Shown: positions 38,701 through 51,878 of the stretch, in pieces
How the letters are laid out: every line of letters begins with the position of its first letter
Numbering within the stretch: the stretch's first letter is position 1
DNA from: Onchocerca lupi
Lineage: Eukaryota > Nematoda > Chromadorea > Rhabditida > Onchocercidae
Direction of reading: 5' to 3'
Assembly (NCBI GenBank): GCA_028564675.1
Contig: JAOVVO010000355.1
Span: 1-64,000 of the forward strand
Length of the DNA: 64,000 bases
Program-made: the position numbers and the translations under genes
The notes under the pieces: model-generated
What the model was told of the DNA's origin: nothing
The model's input: the letters and a program-made list of their open reading frames with translations, nothing else
Databases searched by the model: none

Positions 38701-40399
38701 AAGCCATCCGAGGTATCGTGTCATATGTGCCAAGATGAAGAGTGAAAAGATTACCTGGGCAACGCCAATACCTGAAATTAATTGTTGAAAATATAAAAGC
38801 GTTGAAGCTTGAGATGACCTTAAAATGATCTCTTCTGAATAAAAATATTCAATTCAAATTTTAAATAATATTTAGGTTGCGTAAAATGATATATTAGCAA
38901 ACTTGAAATGAATGACAAATGTTAAATAATTTTTAATGTTTAGCAAATAAACATTAATAATTGGTTGAAAATTTTAAATTTCACTTTAAAATTTATATTT
39001 ATTTAGGACGATTCAATAGCATTATTGTCATAATTTTCAAATGAAATTCGATCTCTATAATGGAACAACTGACGATATAACTCTCTATTTAATGCTTTTG
39101 ATGCAAATTCAGCATTATTAAATTATTGCTACCGGGAGAAATAGGTTTTGCGCTCAAAACTCGAAATTTTAAGACAAACAAGTTTTAAGAAGTCGCAACT
39201 CTATCATTCATATTTTTCGAAGAAATGACATAAAATTATTGCGATTGGTCACCAAATCAGATTAGATACAATGATAACATAAATATGATCATAAAACAAT
39301 TAATTTATCATCATTTGTGTTTATTATATATTGTAGATGAAAATTTCTTCTTTATGATACATGCAAGAATGACAAAATTATATTGCAAAAGAACATTATC
39401 ATTGTTCGATTAAATTATTGATGATCATTTTGAATTATTCATAAAATTTCAATTGCGATAAATAGAAAACAATCCATAAATATAAGAAATATGAAGTATA
39501 AAAGATAAAAATAAAGAGAAAAAGAAAACAACGAAACTTTTAAATTAATTTTTTCTTAAATTCAATTTTTAAAGTTACCTTTAAAAAGTGGACATATGTT
39601 GTAAAGTGCTTCAACAGGTGCTCGTCCAACAAGTTGTCCAATGGAAAATTCCATTACAATAATTGGGAAAACACAAATAAGCAATGATGCACAGTAAGCA
39701 GCGACAAATGCTACTGAAAAATATTAACTTTTTATTTTATTACGCCTTTATTTACATAAAACTTCTTTTTTTTTTTGTTTTTATAAAACTTTATTTAAAC
39801 TTTATAAAAAAATGTAAACAATTATAGTATTGTTTGCATTTCTTTGGTAAAATTTCAATTAAATTATCACAATTATTTCATTTACATCCCTTACAAATTA
39901 ATTCATACTTTACTTTTTCATCTTTTACATCTATACAAATTTTATCATTTTTCGATGTAAACAATTTCTTCTATTAAAATAAGAAACTGAAGTAGTTTTG
40001 CGACTACTTCAGCTATGATTTATTTTTTTAACAATCATTTAAATTACTCATAAGTGTAATGTCTATCTATCTATCTATTTGACAATATCATCAGCAAACG
40101 ATCGATTACTTACTGTTCAATTTCTTTTTGCAAACAAATTTCTTTCTATCAACATTTATTTTACAGTTATTTATTATTATTAATTATTTCATATGAAAAT
40201 CAAACTTACATCCACCATTACGAAGTATAAGTTCGGGTAGACTGAGAAAATTGGTAGTTGCGAAAACATACGCAAGTGATGCGACAATCATGTCAATTTT
40301 GATGGACCATAGGTCACGCCATTCTTCTACAATCATCGATGACATCTTTAGATTGGACCAGCTTCGTTCTTCAAACCACATTCTTATCTCTTCCCTGAT
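32702..40399 (-). CDS. divergent SLC6 (sodium:neurotransmitter symporter family) protein
   Basis: A 12-TM membrane protein of the SLC6 fold. Exons, 5' to 3' on the minus strand: 40399-40210, 39713-39579, 38771-38652, 38553-38409, 38314-38185, 37619-37482, 36946-36843, 36118-35994, 35695-35586, 35352-35215, 34342-34243, 33939-33830, 33467-33282, 33083-32940, 32859-32787, 32703-32702. All phases agree. From the ATG at 40381 it has about 643 aa; the first exon is open upstream to its acceptor, so more N-terminus is possible. Family marks: WSIKIDM..SLAY before TM1, LILRNGG, VMEFSIGQLVGRAPVEAL (TM2), GIGVAQV (TM3), LPWLHC then PC with NFT in the large loop after TM3, TGIGFGTFITIASYNKRTNN (TM6), DA opening TM7, and TM12 followed by a cytosolic Ser-rich tail. 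TM1 reads ATTNFLSLPEL where typical members have GLGNVWRFPYL. C. elegans SNF-12 is one possible relative, a guess. Substrate unknown. Confidence 0.88.
36753..36800. repeat. 24-bp tandem duplication
   Basis: ACAAAATGTCAAAGGTCAAG.. is followed directly by a second copy with two differences. It lies in an SLC6 intron, just 3' of exon 7 (36843-36946). Confidence 0.9.
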
Positions 40400-40441
40400 C
40401 TATAAATATATAAAAAAAGAAAGTTACATGCTGACAAATGG

Positions 40442-40473
<32 letters not shown>

Positions 40474-41843
40474 ATCCGGAAAGAACATGAATGATTTGCA
40501 AAACATTTTCTTTTTTTATTTTCTGATAATTTAAAATAACAGTTCAAAATAATACCTTTCAAAATTTATCATTTCAAATTATTCAAGCAAAATTATTAAA
40601 TATATGAAGTTTCTATGCTAATTATGAATAAATATAAGTAATTACAGCGGTAAATCAGTTAAATGAACAAAATAAAAAAAGAGTAAATGAAACTTTTCGA
40701 TCAATCAAATGAACTTATTTTTACAGATGAACAAGAAAAAAAATGATACAAAAATTTTTACAGATAAGAAAACATATGATAGGACACAAATAAGAATTAA
40801 AAATGCAAGTTAGAAATTAATGAAAAAAAAAAAGAGCAATTAATTTGTTTTTTAAATAAAAGATAAATTACTGCATAAAGTAACAGAATGCAACTTAAAT
40901 TATCGGAATTTTTTAATGTATATCTAAAATTTCAAAAAAAAAGAAACATTTTGACACCATGAATATGTAGAAAAAAGTGAATTTATTCTGTAGATGGCGA
41001 AGTAAGAATTCAAGAACAATATATAAATATTCGAAATTTTGAAATTAAATTTCGTCAACTTATTCAATAATTTAATTTGATTATTTTACATTACTTATCA
41101 TCAGGTCTGGAATATCGAGACAGGAAACTTCCTCATAAATGTTACCGAAAATCGGTAATTATTCTTAAGATGATCACGATATAACTTAGCAATCTATCAT
41201 ATATTATCTTCATTTTTATCATCTGTCTAAACAATTGTTAACTTGTTAACTGTTGTCAGATCACCTTAATTAAATACTTATTTATTCTTGGAATTATTAC
41301 AGTATCGTTTATTTAATTATTTAATTTGTCTTAAAATCATCATCAAATTGCTTACTTAATTATTTACTTATCGTTAAAACCATAATTATGTCATCAATTT
41401 ATATACTTATTTCTCAAACATTTACAAAAATTTTGCTCTTTTATTTACTTATTATTGTCATGTCGATTATTTAATTATCCAGACAATGATCATCTTAATC
41501 AATTATCAGAATTATTCCTCAATTTTTAAACAACTTTTCATATTTACATTTCTATTCTCATCCCTATTTATCAGTTCTTTCGCATCAATTCAATTATTAT
41601 GCTAAAGGAATTATTCAAATTTGAAATAATGATAAAAAAAAAAAGCTTTACTGATAAAAAAAAAAAAAAAAAAAAAGTAACTTCGCCGTAATTCAAAATG
41701 ATAGATCGATCAGATAGAAAATGTGAAGCAAAATAATTTAGCAAAACAAAAAAAAAAAAATTAAAAATAACAAATTTCAAAAAAAAAAAAACGAAGAATA
41801 ACAGAGGATTGATGAAGTGATGGAAGAGGAAAGTTTTTAAGTT

Positions 41844-41846
<3 letters not shown>

Positions 41847-41874
<28 letters not shown>
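41847..41874. repeat. (GA)14 microsatellite
   Basis: Uninterrupted GA dinucleotide repeat. Its CT/TC complement produces a spurious Ser-Leu repeat on the minus strand. Confidence 0.95.
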
Positions 41875-41878
<4 letters not shown>

Positions 41879-44800
41879 CCGTAGATGACGACATTTTCGC
41901 ATACTTCGAGAGTGATGGCATTAAGATGCGCCATCGAGAAAAGATTCCTTCTCTCTTCTTGCACAAAATTACACTTATTACAAACGAAGAAAAATGAATG
42001 ATCATTTTAATCTATAAAAGAAAATGCTCCTTACATAACACTCGAATGAATCCATCTCTATTTCATCACCTACCAAAGCCTTTTAATTTAGCTTTTAAGA
42101 AAAAAAAAAATAAAATAAAATTTAAATCAAAAAATTGGTAATTTTTTATTTAATTTCAAATACAAAAGAATAATAATGTCATCCTTTCGAATGTTAACTT
42201 TTCCCTTTAGTAAACTACTACACTGATAACACAGGAAATGATAAGATTTATCGTAAAGTAAAAATAAATTAAAAGAAGAAGAACAACTGGTCAATCGATA
42301 AGCTTCACAATAATGCAATGTGATCGAAATCAAAATAATTTTTAAGAAAAACAGAATTAGAATGCATCTGATGAGAGAGCTATGATGAAGAATCTGAAAT
42401 AAACATTTCAGCAGAAATTGAAGCAATTGAGAATGAATGATTTGTGACAGAATAGTTTTGAATTTCACAAATATATTTTGTTACTTAATGAACTTTCTAG
42501 AGCATATCACTTCTCTTCTCAGGAATCATCATTTGTTTGTTTGATGAATGCTTTTGAAGATTTCTGAAGGCATTTTAGATTTCGACAATTTTCGGAGATA
42601 AGAAAATTTGCAAAAAAAGTTTCTGAAATTTAAATTAGTATTACTTTTAAAGAGAGGAAATTTCATGAAAAAAAAAAAAAAAAGGTTAAAATGTAAAGGT
42701 AAGCAGACTGCTATTATTCAATAATTTTTTTCAATAAGAAATAATTGCTTGAAGAGAATCTTTCTAGCTCAATTTGTACTTTCATGGAATAGATCGATAA
42801 GAAAAGATAAGAAAAAGGACATCAAACGGTCGCTAATATCCGTAATAAAAATTAATCAAAATTAGAAATTAATCGAAATTGTTTAACTCCCATTATAAGA
42901 GAGTTAAATAAGTTCGGATGCAAAAAAAAAAAAAAAAAAAAAAAAGGCAAGTTAAATTTTCCTAACAATTCTAATTTAAAATGGCAGTGAAATTTAATTT
43001 CTCATCAAAGATCTAAACTTTACTGCTCAATTAACGATCATAATAATTGAATTAACAACTTGAAGAATTATTGATTAATTAATGCGAAAATAAAACTGGT
43101 CCCAAATTTAGCAGTGACTAAAGTAATATTTGAAATGAAATAAGAAATTATAAGTTTGAAAGATAATTTTTTTTCAACCTTCAATAAGTCAACAATTTAA
43201 GTAATTTAATTAGTAAGTAATGCAAGAGATTTATCAAGTAATAGAAACTGTTCGCAATTATCAAAGTTTTAGAAATGAATCAGAGTCTTCTCAGAAAATT
43301 TATAATTTCCGCATGAAATGTAATTTTGCAATAGATAAATCAATACAAAAATAAAAAAATGAAGTTGAAATGGCAGGCAAGTTGAATAAACGATTTGAAA
43401 AGAAATGTAGAAAATATAATGTTTCATTATAATTATAATCTTATTTGATAGGCGAGAAAAAATCTGCATAATTTGCGCAAGAAAGAGCAACTCCATGAAG
43501 ATTTCAGTCAGGAATCAAAAATATGAATTCTAAAATTTGAATATCTAAAATATGAAATTGAAAAAATTTCAAAAGCAAAATTTTTCCTCGCAAAAATTCA
43601 CAAGGGAATAATAATTTTTTTTTTTACTTCTTATTTTTTTGGCATAAATATTGGAAGGAAATGATTTAAAATATAAAAATTTCAATGCCATCTATTGTTT
43701 AATTAAGTTGGATCAATAGATCCATTTCTTTTTTAGATTATTCAATCTCATCTGTCATCTAATTCAATTTCCTTCTCACTCAAATTTTAATTTCACATTT
43801 AAAAATATAATCATTTTTGTGAAGAAATGCTGAAAGGCAAGATATTTTAGACATGAAATCGATTTATTAAATTTTTCCATTTTACTGATTATAAATTATC
43901 GTTTAACTCCTACGCCAAACGATCAACAATTCAAAACCGCAAAATACGAAAGGAACGGATTTTTTGTTTGATAAATAATGCAGTCTACAGAAGCTTCCTC
44001 TGTAAATATTGGTAAGATAAAGAGGAAAAAAGAATTTTACAATTATTCCTTTTTTTTTTTCTTTTCGGCAGAAAGGTTGAAGGAATGTTAAAAGGAAGAA
44101 AATAAAAAGACTACAAGTTAGCAGTGATGGAATAAGATAAAATATTCATTTCTTACTTCCTCTCAAATATTATCTATTCAAAAGTTAAGCCATCTTGCAG
44201 ATCACTGTTGCGATTATCATATCGCCGTCATCGTCGCCACCGTCGATTCGCAAATATCCACAGCTTATCAACAAAAATAACATGACAATCATAACAGAAG
44301 CAATTATATACGACACAGATACTGTTTCGATGCATTCAGATAAATGATCGATCGTACTAATCAATCGATGCAACAATATTTGATACAGATTCTGTTTCGA
44401 TAGATTCGGACGGATAACTACTGATATCTATCAGCTGTTTATACGCAAACAATAATCACTATGATTAATCGTTGAAATTATATTTTTGTACAAAATATTT
44501 TTTTAGTAATATAGAAGCTTTATGCATATATTGTCATCTTCAACGTTTGGTATACAAAACTTTAAAAAGTTTTTAAAGTTAAAGAAATCTAATGAATGAA
44601 AAACAAAATGCTCCGGAATGATCGCCAATTTATAAAAGTACAATAAATACATCATATACATTTTATTTGATTACTGTTATTAATTAAATTTATTATATAC
44701 ATTTCATTTCATTATTGTTATTAATTAAATTTTAATAGATATTTAAATTCATTATCTTTCTACAAAAGAAAAGAAGAAAGAAGGAAAGGTTTCATTTACT

Positions 44801-45518
44801 CTAATGAAATTAAAAATGCGAGGAATGATTAGGATGGAAATAACAACAATGAAATGAACTATTTGCAAAGGGAGAGATAATCGTTTCTGGAAAATAAGAA
44901 TGAAATATCATTGTGAAAGAGAAGGATAAAATCAAAAAATATAACAAAACCGGTTTGTCTTATTTGCAAGAGTTGCATCTTTTAAACCATAATAATAATT
45001 ATCTAAAAGATAAACCAAAATTCTTGTTAATAGATAAATAAATAAATGAATAAAATCATCCATTTTTCTTTCTTTTTTTTTTTTTTTTTTTTTGTATTTC
45101 TGAAATATGATAATATAATCTTGCATATTTGTTCATCATCAGTCATTAAGTGTGAGAAGCAAATTAGTTAAAACAGATAAGATTATTATATAATTTTTAG
45201 GAAGAAAAAAGAAGCATTGTAAAATTCATAACAATTGAAATTTTCGAATTAAGAAAATGAATTTTATTTTTAGATAAATGTGGAACAATTGAAAGAACCG
45301 TAATCATGCGTCTAAATACTACACTATAATTTTAAAATTTATTGACCTTGAGAATTTGTTTAATTTCAAGGATAGACGATAAAAGTAGTCTCACTTAATT
45401 CCATCTAATCAATTCAGTAGAGAACTTAGATTACGAAGATTATGGCAATTTTCATACAGTCAAGATAGTAAAGTCCGACAAAATCACTGTATTAATTTGA
45501 AATTTAAACCTCAAGCTG

Positions 45519-45571
45519 AAAAATGATTTCATGAAATTTCTGTCATAAAAAATGATTTCATGAAATTTCTG
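45519..45571. repeat. two-copy 24-bp direct repeat
   Basis: AAAAATGATTTCATGAAATT.. occurs at 45519-45542 and again at 45548-45571. Each unit contains the palindrome ATTTCATGAAAT. Confidence 0.85.
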
Positions 45572-47152
45572 GTGAAATATGAAAAAATTGGCAGAATTCC
45601 ATTATGAAGAGAAAGATGAAATCCAAGGAAAATCTAAAAATAAAATTTTTTACCCCAACAATTTTCATCGATTATCGCATTCGTCATCTTTTCGATATGA
45701 TGCATAATTATGATGAATTTGTTTCGATCTCAAAGAGCAGCAAAACCTAAAAAAAAAAAAAAATAAATAAAAGAAAGAAAAAAAAAAAAGAGCTCAAATC
45801 TGCGATGCTAACGAAACAAGACAAAATTATGCATGAGATGACCAAGAATGATGCCAAATTCATTCATTCATTCATTCAAAAATTATTCCCAAATATTCGT
45901 CAGAAATTTCGCTCATTTTAAAAATGATGAAATTTGCTGAAAAAGTCAAAAAAATTGAATTAATAATACAATAACTGTTCATATAATTTCAGAAATTAGC
46001 CTATTTTTATAGCAATAAAATCAAAATAATGCAATAACTGCTCACACATTATTTCAGATATTAACCTATTTTATAATAGTAAGTAAAAACTAATCATTTT
46101 CTGATTGGCTACATTAAAATTATTAGAATTCATTAATGATAGTTGCAAAATTGATGCAATTAATGAAAAAATGGTTCGCGATGAATTGTTATTAGAAATG
46201 GATAATTAATAGGAATAATATTTATTTATAGAGGGAATACGAAAATTTTTTTTTTTTTTTTTTGGATAAGTTTTTTATACATTTCTATGTAAGCGATAAA
46301 GTTGAATAATACGCCTTAATTTTCTTATCATCATTGGTACTAATATATTTATCTTTTAGGAATAAATAGAATATTGTGCTTTAAAGTAATCAAAATGTAT
46401 TTCGCAAATAATTCTCTTTTAAAAAAAAAAAAAACTTACTTTGATAATGCTAAAGATAAAGCAAAACTGACAACTTATCATTGATTTGTATTTATCAAAT
46501 AATTGATATAATTCCGCGTAGAAAATCAATAATGAGCATTGTTTTTTTTTTTTTTGCTGCGCAAATAAACGAATTAATTGCTTGGCAAATTAAAAAAATG
46601 CTCCATTATTTTCCTAACATTTCTGCATCTGACGTAAATGTGTTGCAAAAAAAAAAAAAAAAAAAAAAAAAAGGGAAACATATAAAGTGAAGATGGAATG
46701 CTCAACAAATGATTTAAAAAAAAAAACAAAAAAAGTATTATAAAGCATATTAATATGTACGGGAATGATTGTTATGATAAGCTTTAACAGATGAAAGAGA
46801 AGTATTAGTTGGATAAAAAATGAATGTGACGAAATTATCTGGCAGAAATGGAATTTGCTAAAAATTCATGTCATTTATTTTAAACCTGCAAACATGATGA
46901 GACAAAATGTTTTGAAAGTTTCATGCAAATTAGGAAAACAAAATCTGAATTATAAAAAGTTTGAAAATTTCCATTTAAAACTAATCTCTGAGAAATTCAC
47001 TAAATGATTCAAATTTATTCATCAGTAAATTATTATTTGTAGAAGGACTAAAATTTGCAAAATATCGATGGCTTCCGTTAGCTTTGCTCATTTTTTAAAA
47101 AGAATTCCCTCGGTTGGTATGTTGAGAGCAAGAAAAGTTTTAATAGTAATTT

Positions 47153-47200
47153 TCGCAACGAATATCTAATAATCACTCGCAACGAATATCTAATTATCAC
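47153..47200. repeat. 24-bp tandem duplication
   Basis: TCGCAACGAATATCTAATAA.. at 47153-47176 is followed by a second copy at 47177-47200 with one difference. Confidence 0.9.
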
Positions 47201-49184
47201 CTGTTTCCTACTCCATGCTAATCGTTTCGACAAATCGCACACTCTCTAGATTACATATTTCAATATGAGTTAGCGACGTTAAATGAATCTAACATGCCTT
47301 ACGAATTAAATTTGATAGTTGTTGCTGCTGTTGCTGCTGCTTTTATTACTAATGAAATCTTACTGCGAAGAATCGAAAGAGATGGTGACGAGAGGAAAAT
47401 GGTAGTAATCATAAAAGATCGATATCCTTTCGCAAATTATGTAAACAAATAAACAGTATGGAAAAATTAGAAGGGAGAGAGGAAAATGGATGGAATAGCA
47501 AGAGGACATTGATTTTACTAATACTTTTTTGATAAATAGACGAGAACAAAAATAAGCATAAATTTAAAAAAAAAAAAAATGAGCTGCAATAAGCTAAATA
47601 GAAGTCTTAACGATAAATTTAGAAAAAAAAAAGAAAATAAATCAGAAATGTTAGCATAGGAGAATAGAAATGAGCTATGACATTTAGATGTGACAATTTT
47701 TTGGTGACAAAAATTAAAAATTTCAAATTTGCAAGCAAAATTTGCAAATAGAAAAAAAAAAACATTTGAACGTTCAGAAGTGCAAAGGTGTGAAGCTTTT
47801 ATGAACAGAAATGTGTGACAATTTATATGATGATATCAATAGTTGAACCGGTGATAGACTAATAAGTTGGAATAAAGAAGAAGCCGAGAGAATGAAGCCA
47901 GGGAGAATGGATCGCTTTTGAGCCTAGGAATATTATTGATAGCTTCTGGATAGTTTTGAAAAGAAAATTCGAAATCTCTCACCCTTCCTCTCTACTTTTC
48001 TTTGAATGCTTTGTTTGATCATTTCATGCTTTGGCTTTCTTCTAAATTTCAATCATTTCGATCATTTAAGACTTGACCCTTATCGTGACCTTTTTGATAT
48101 TTACAATTTTCTCAATAATTATTTTTTTCATCTTATATATCAACAAATTTGGAAACTAAATTTCTATTTTTGTTGATCTATTTCAGAGCATAAGTTGGCT
48201 ATTAATGCACAAGTACAAGTAGTAAAATTTTATTCGAAAAAGCAAAAATTCTTTGTTTAAATTATTTGCAATTATAAAAATAAAAACGAATTGGAAAGCA
48301 GACTTTAATTAAAAATGGAAAGTGTTGAATTCAATTTTGGTTATTACAGGACTTTGATTCTTTCTTCGATTATTGAAGTTAGATTATTATATTACTTCTA
48401 ATTTTGTTTATTAACTCTAATTTGATTTTCGATTTTATCGTTCTGGAATGAATAATTTTGTTTTATAATCTCACATATTTTTCCTACTTCAAATTATTCA
48501 ACAAATGAAATAAAATTTTAAATAAGATCTGAAGTGGATAAATAAAAATTCATTACGAAAAAATATTTTTTAAACAAAGAGACCTAATAATAAGGCTTAA
48601 GCTAGTTAGTTTCTGCAATCTTTTCTTTTGTCTCTTATATCTGAAACAATTGAATTTGGAATGTAAATAAAGTTAATCAGTTGGGAAGTTGAGAATTAAT
48701 TAGAAACGAAATTTCGAGTAGAAGTAAAATGCAAACAAAATTGATCAATTCTCACTGTATGAAATTTAAACATTATATATGCTAAGGGAAATGGAAAGAG
48801 CACTTTCGGTAAATTCTGCGCTCACCAATTTAACTCGTTGCAAATACATCTTATCAAAACAAGCAAAAAAAAAAAAAAAAAGAAAAAAAAAATCGAATTT
48901 AGTAGAAAGTATGTTGAAGAGAAAAGAAAGAGAAGTTGACAACATGAATGGATTTGACTCACTAAAATGATGCAAATTTCAATTTCAAGCAAATTGTGAT
49001 CGACCAATAAATGTTAAATTCGTTCCTTCCTTCAATTTCTTTTTTTTTGTCAACAACATTAATGATGTCATATATACATACATATGCTAACTACAACTAT
49101 TGCAGCTTTAAAGATGACAAAATTAGTCATTTGGTGACAATGATGCGATAAAATAATATGATAACGAATATATAGTAATAGTAA

Positions 49185-49290
49185 TCTATACAAATAAAAA
49201 TGTAAATGTATGTTGTGACTTTTGACATAACACTGCAAGCTCTTCATCGATTGATTTGAAATTTTCAAATAACGTTGCATTCAAATGTGC
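49185..49290 (+). mobile_element. second copy of the Helitron-like 5' end
   Basis: TCTATACAAATAAAAATGTA.. resembles the 5' end at 49463 over about 95 bp (shared GTTGTG..CTTTTG.CATAACA and CGATTGATTTGAAA). No separate 3' end was seen before the second copy. It is therefore either a truncated element or the true 5' end of a longer 49185-49685 element. Confidence 0.5.
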
Positions 49291-49312
49291 GCATGTTTTT
49301 ATATAGAAATAA

Positions 49313-49358
49313 GGATAAACATGTTTATGATAAACATGTAAGGATAAACATGTTTATC
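49313..49358. repeat. palindromic short repeat inside the Helitron-like region
   Basis: GATAAACATGTTTAT recurs at about 49313 and 49343. The copy at 49343-49358 (GATAAACATGTTTATC) is a perfect 16-bp palindrome. Confidence 0.8.
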
Positions 49359-49462
49359 GTTGTAAAACACCATAACAAATATATTTCCCGCCAAAACGCT
49401 CCGATTAACAGAGAAACAAAGTGAATCATTGGCTTCACTGCTAGATAATAGTCGACTAATAA

Positions 49463-49685
49463 TCTACATAAATAAAAATGTAAATGTTCGTTGTGGCTTT
49501 TGGCATAACATTTTAAGTTTTTCACCGATTGATTTGAAAATTTGAAACAACGTAGCATTCGAAAAGGTGCTTGTTTTTAAATAGATATATCTACTTTTTT
49601 TTTTATCTGTCATAGATGTGACAGGTAAAAGTAGTGAGAGGAAATTTTTCTTTTTTATAAACTCTGCATGGCCGGGTATAGCTAG
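49463..49685 (+). mobile_element. short non-autonomous Helitron-like element
   Basis: The element begins TCTACATAAATAAAAATGTA and ends GCCGGGTATAGCTAG, followed by T. A 5' TC, a 3' CTAG (CTRR), a GC-rich motif just before the 3' end and flanking A..T are the marks of Helitrons, which transpose by rolling circle. The 3' hairpin looks degenerate. At 223 bp it has no coding capacity and would need an autonomous partner. Confidence is limited because the call rests on termini recognised by eye. Confidence 0.5.
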
Positions 49686-51117
49686 TTAAAAATAAAAAGA
49701 GATACTTGAAAAATTGTTACTACGATAACAAAGGTGAAAATGCTAATTACTACTTGGTGACAGTGTTTTGTACAGAAAAAATTTTTTTTAATCTATATAA
49801 CAGAAACATACAAACACAAACAGAAACACAAACAAAAATGCAAATGATCTGTGAGATTACTGCTAGCAGTGCTGGTGCTGTTGATAAACATAAAAGATCG
49901 CAACCATATGACGAATTCTGTGATGACAATAATGACTGTTAGCAGTCGAGCAGCTCTGTCAACATTAAAATGACACTACCGATGAAGGTGTGATGAAGGT
50001 AATTGAGAAATAATATGACAAATATAGTCAATTTTGCAAGAGTTATAATAATTACAACGTGAATATATGCTAATGGCAGCAATAATTATGAAATTAAATG
50101 GCCTCATTTTGTAACAATACCATAAATTTAGAATAATTATCGATCCAATTTAATTCACCATGGTAACATTACATTATTATTTGAAATTATAAAATCCATG
50201 AAAATCATTTCTCTTACAGTCTACTCCAAAATAAAACGATTAAAAATGCAAATTTAAAATTGACTGGAATTTTTTGAAAAATATTAAAAGAAAAATTAAA
50301 TAACATTTTATTTCTATTTAAAATGTAAAATTTCTAATGCTCATATTTCGAGTGAAATATGATTGTGACAATTTCCAAAATATCGGGAATAATGCAGCAA
50401 CCAAAGCATAGATAATGCAATATATACTGCCGAAACTTTGTAATATCAGCTATTGATAATCTTAATCAAATGAAATAACGATTTGTTAGTTTGCTTATTA
50501 AGATTTATCTTTTTGATATTAAGTTATACACGATAAATAATTATAGAGGAAATTGTAGAATTCTGTTATGTTAAAAAGAAGCGAACGAAATTACGGAGAT
50601 TAAAATGAAATTGTCAATTGCCATTATAAATATTGAAGGCTTTGCAATAATCACAAATTCAGAAATTTCTTGAAGCATTCGAAAAGATGAAATATTTACA
50701 AATTTTAGCATTACTACTGAAATAATATCTCTCTCGAACTCTTAAAATGCCACTAAAAGTGCTAAAACTTTTATCTTGACAAAAATTCCATAGTCTAATT
50801 TTGACTCTATAATTTTCTAAATTGATTTATTTTTGATTTGTATGAAAATCTTCTTAAACATAACTTGAATTTCCAGACATATTTAATGGATTCTATCTAA
50901 AGTATTTATACTTTTCGTATTATTGGAATGTGGAAATGTTTATTAACAATTGAAAAGAAAAACTAGAAAAGTCGAGGAAAAAGAAGGGATTATATTGAAA
51001 GTGTCGGCTCATTTTAGTTTCGTTTTTTCTGTTTAATTCATGTAAACATTATATTTCATTAGAGTGTTTTGTAAATAGTTGCTGCAATCTGCAAAAATGT
51101 CATAATGCAAACTATTG

Positions 51118-51191
51118 ACACACACACATACACACACACATACACACACACACACACACACATACACATGCACACACAACACACACATACA
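51118..51191. repeat. (CA)n microsatellite with TA interruptions
   Basis: About 74 bp of ACACAC broken by single T changes and one GCA. Confidence 0.95.
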
Positions 51192-51845
51192 TTACAATAT
51201 TTGTGTCAACTCTTATACTCTTAATTCTTCTTTTATCCTCATTACTTATTCGCAAATTCCATTCAGCAAATTCTATCTCAATTGTTTATTTGTGAAATAG
51301 TTCCTAAATTGCTGCGAAATTTTTAAAATTTTTGGAATAATACGTTAATCCAGTTAAAAAAGGATTTGGGTCACTTATTGTGGTTCAATTCGAAAATTTC
51401 TAGTAATGAAATTCATTTTATACGAAATAAGAATTTAAAATCCTGGTAGGATTTAAAGTTTAATCCAAGTTACGAGATATTACATTTCTTATCGTTGGCT
51501 TAATAGTCCAGGAAATTGGCCAATGAAAATGCTTCAAGTTCAAATAATTTATAAAAGAAACATTTGAAATTAATGATTCTTTCTCTTTCAAAGTAGTATT
51601 TATCTCTTCTGATCAAATATCACTTTTAGGTTACATCATTCAGTTAAATCTGTGAAACAGGTAATTACAGTTGGGCTCTAATTTGGATAAAGCATAGGAA
51701 AAGTAATGTCCTATGCATTTCTTGTCTCATTTTCTTTCTCAATTCGGAAGTTATGATAATTATCGCAATCATAGAGTAAAATGGACAATTTATGGAAATT
51801 GATTGGACTTTTTGAATTGAACATAATTATTCCTATTGCTTTCGG

Positions 51846-51878
<33 letters not shown>

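Noticed and set aside
40251..40490. plus-strand open frame over SLC6 exon 1
   Set aside because: Shadow of the real minus-strand TM1 exon.
41571..42005. 144-codon minus-strand open frame, longest in the gene-poor region
   Set aside because: It runs through poly-A/T and the GA microsatellite, giving Phe and Ser-Leu repeats. It is an artefact of composition, although a short SLC6 leader exon in 41880-41960 was considered.
49068..49558. two similar minus-strand open frames (RYLKISNQSMKSLQCY and RCFKFSNQSVKNLKCY)
   Set aside because: Their similarity comes from the two Helitron-like 5' ends, not from a duplicated gene.
51115..51300. open frame with Thr-His repeats
   Set aside because: Direct translation of the CA microsatellite.
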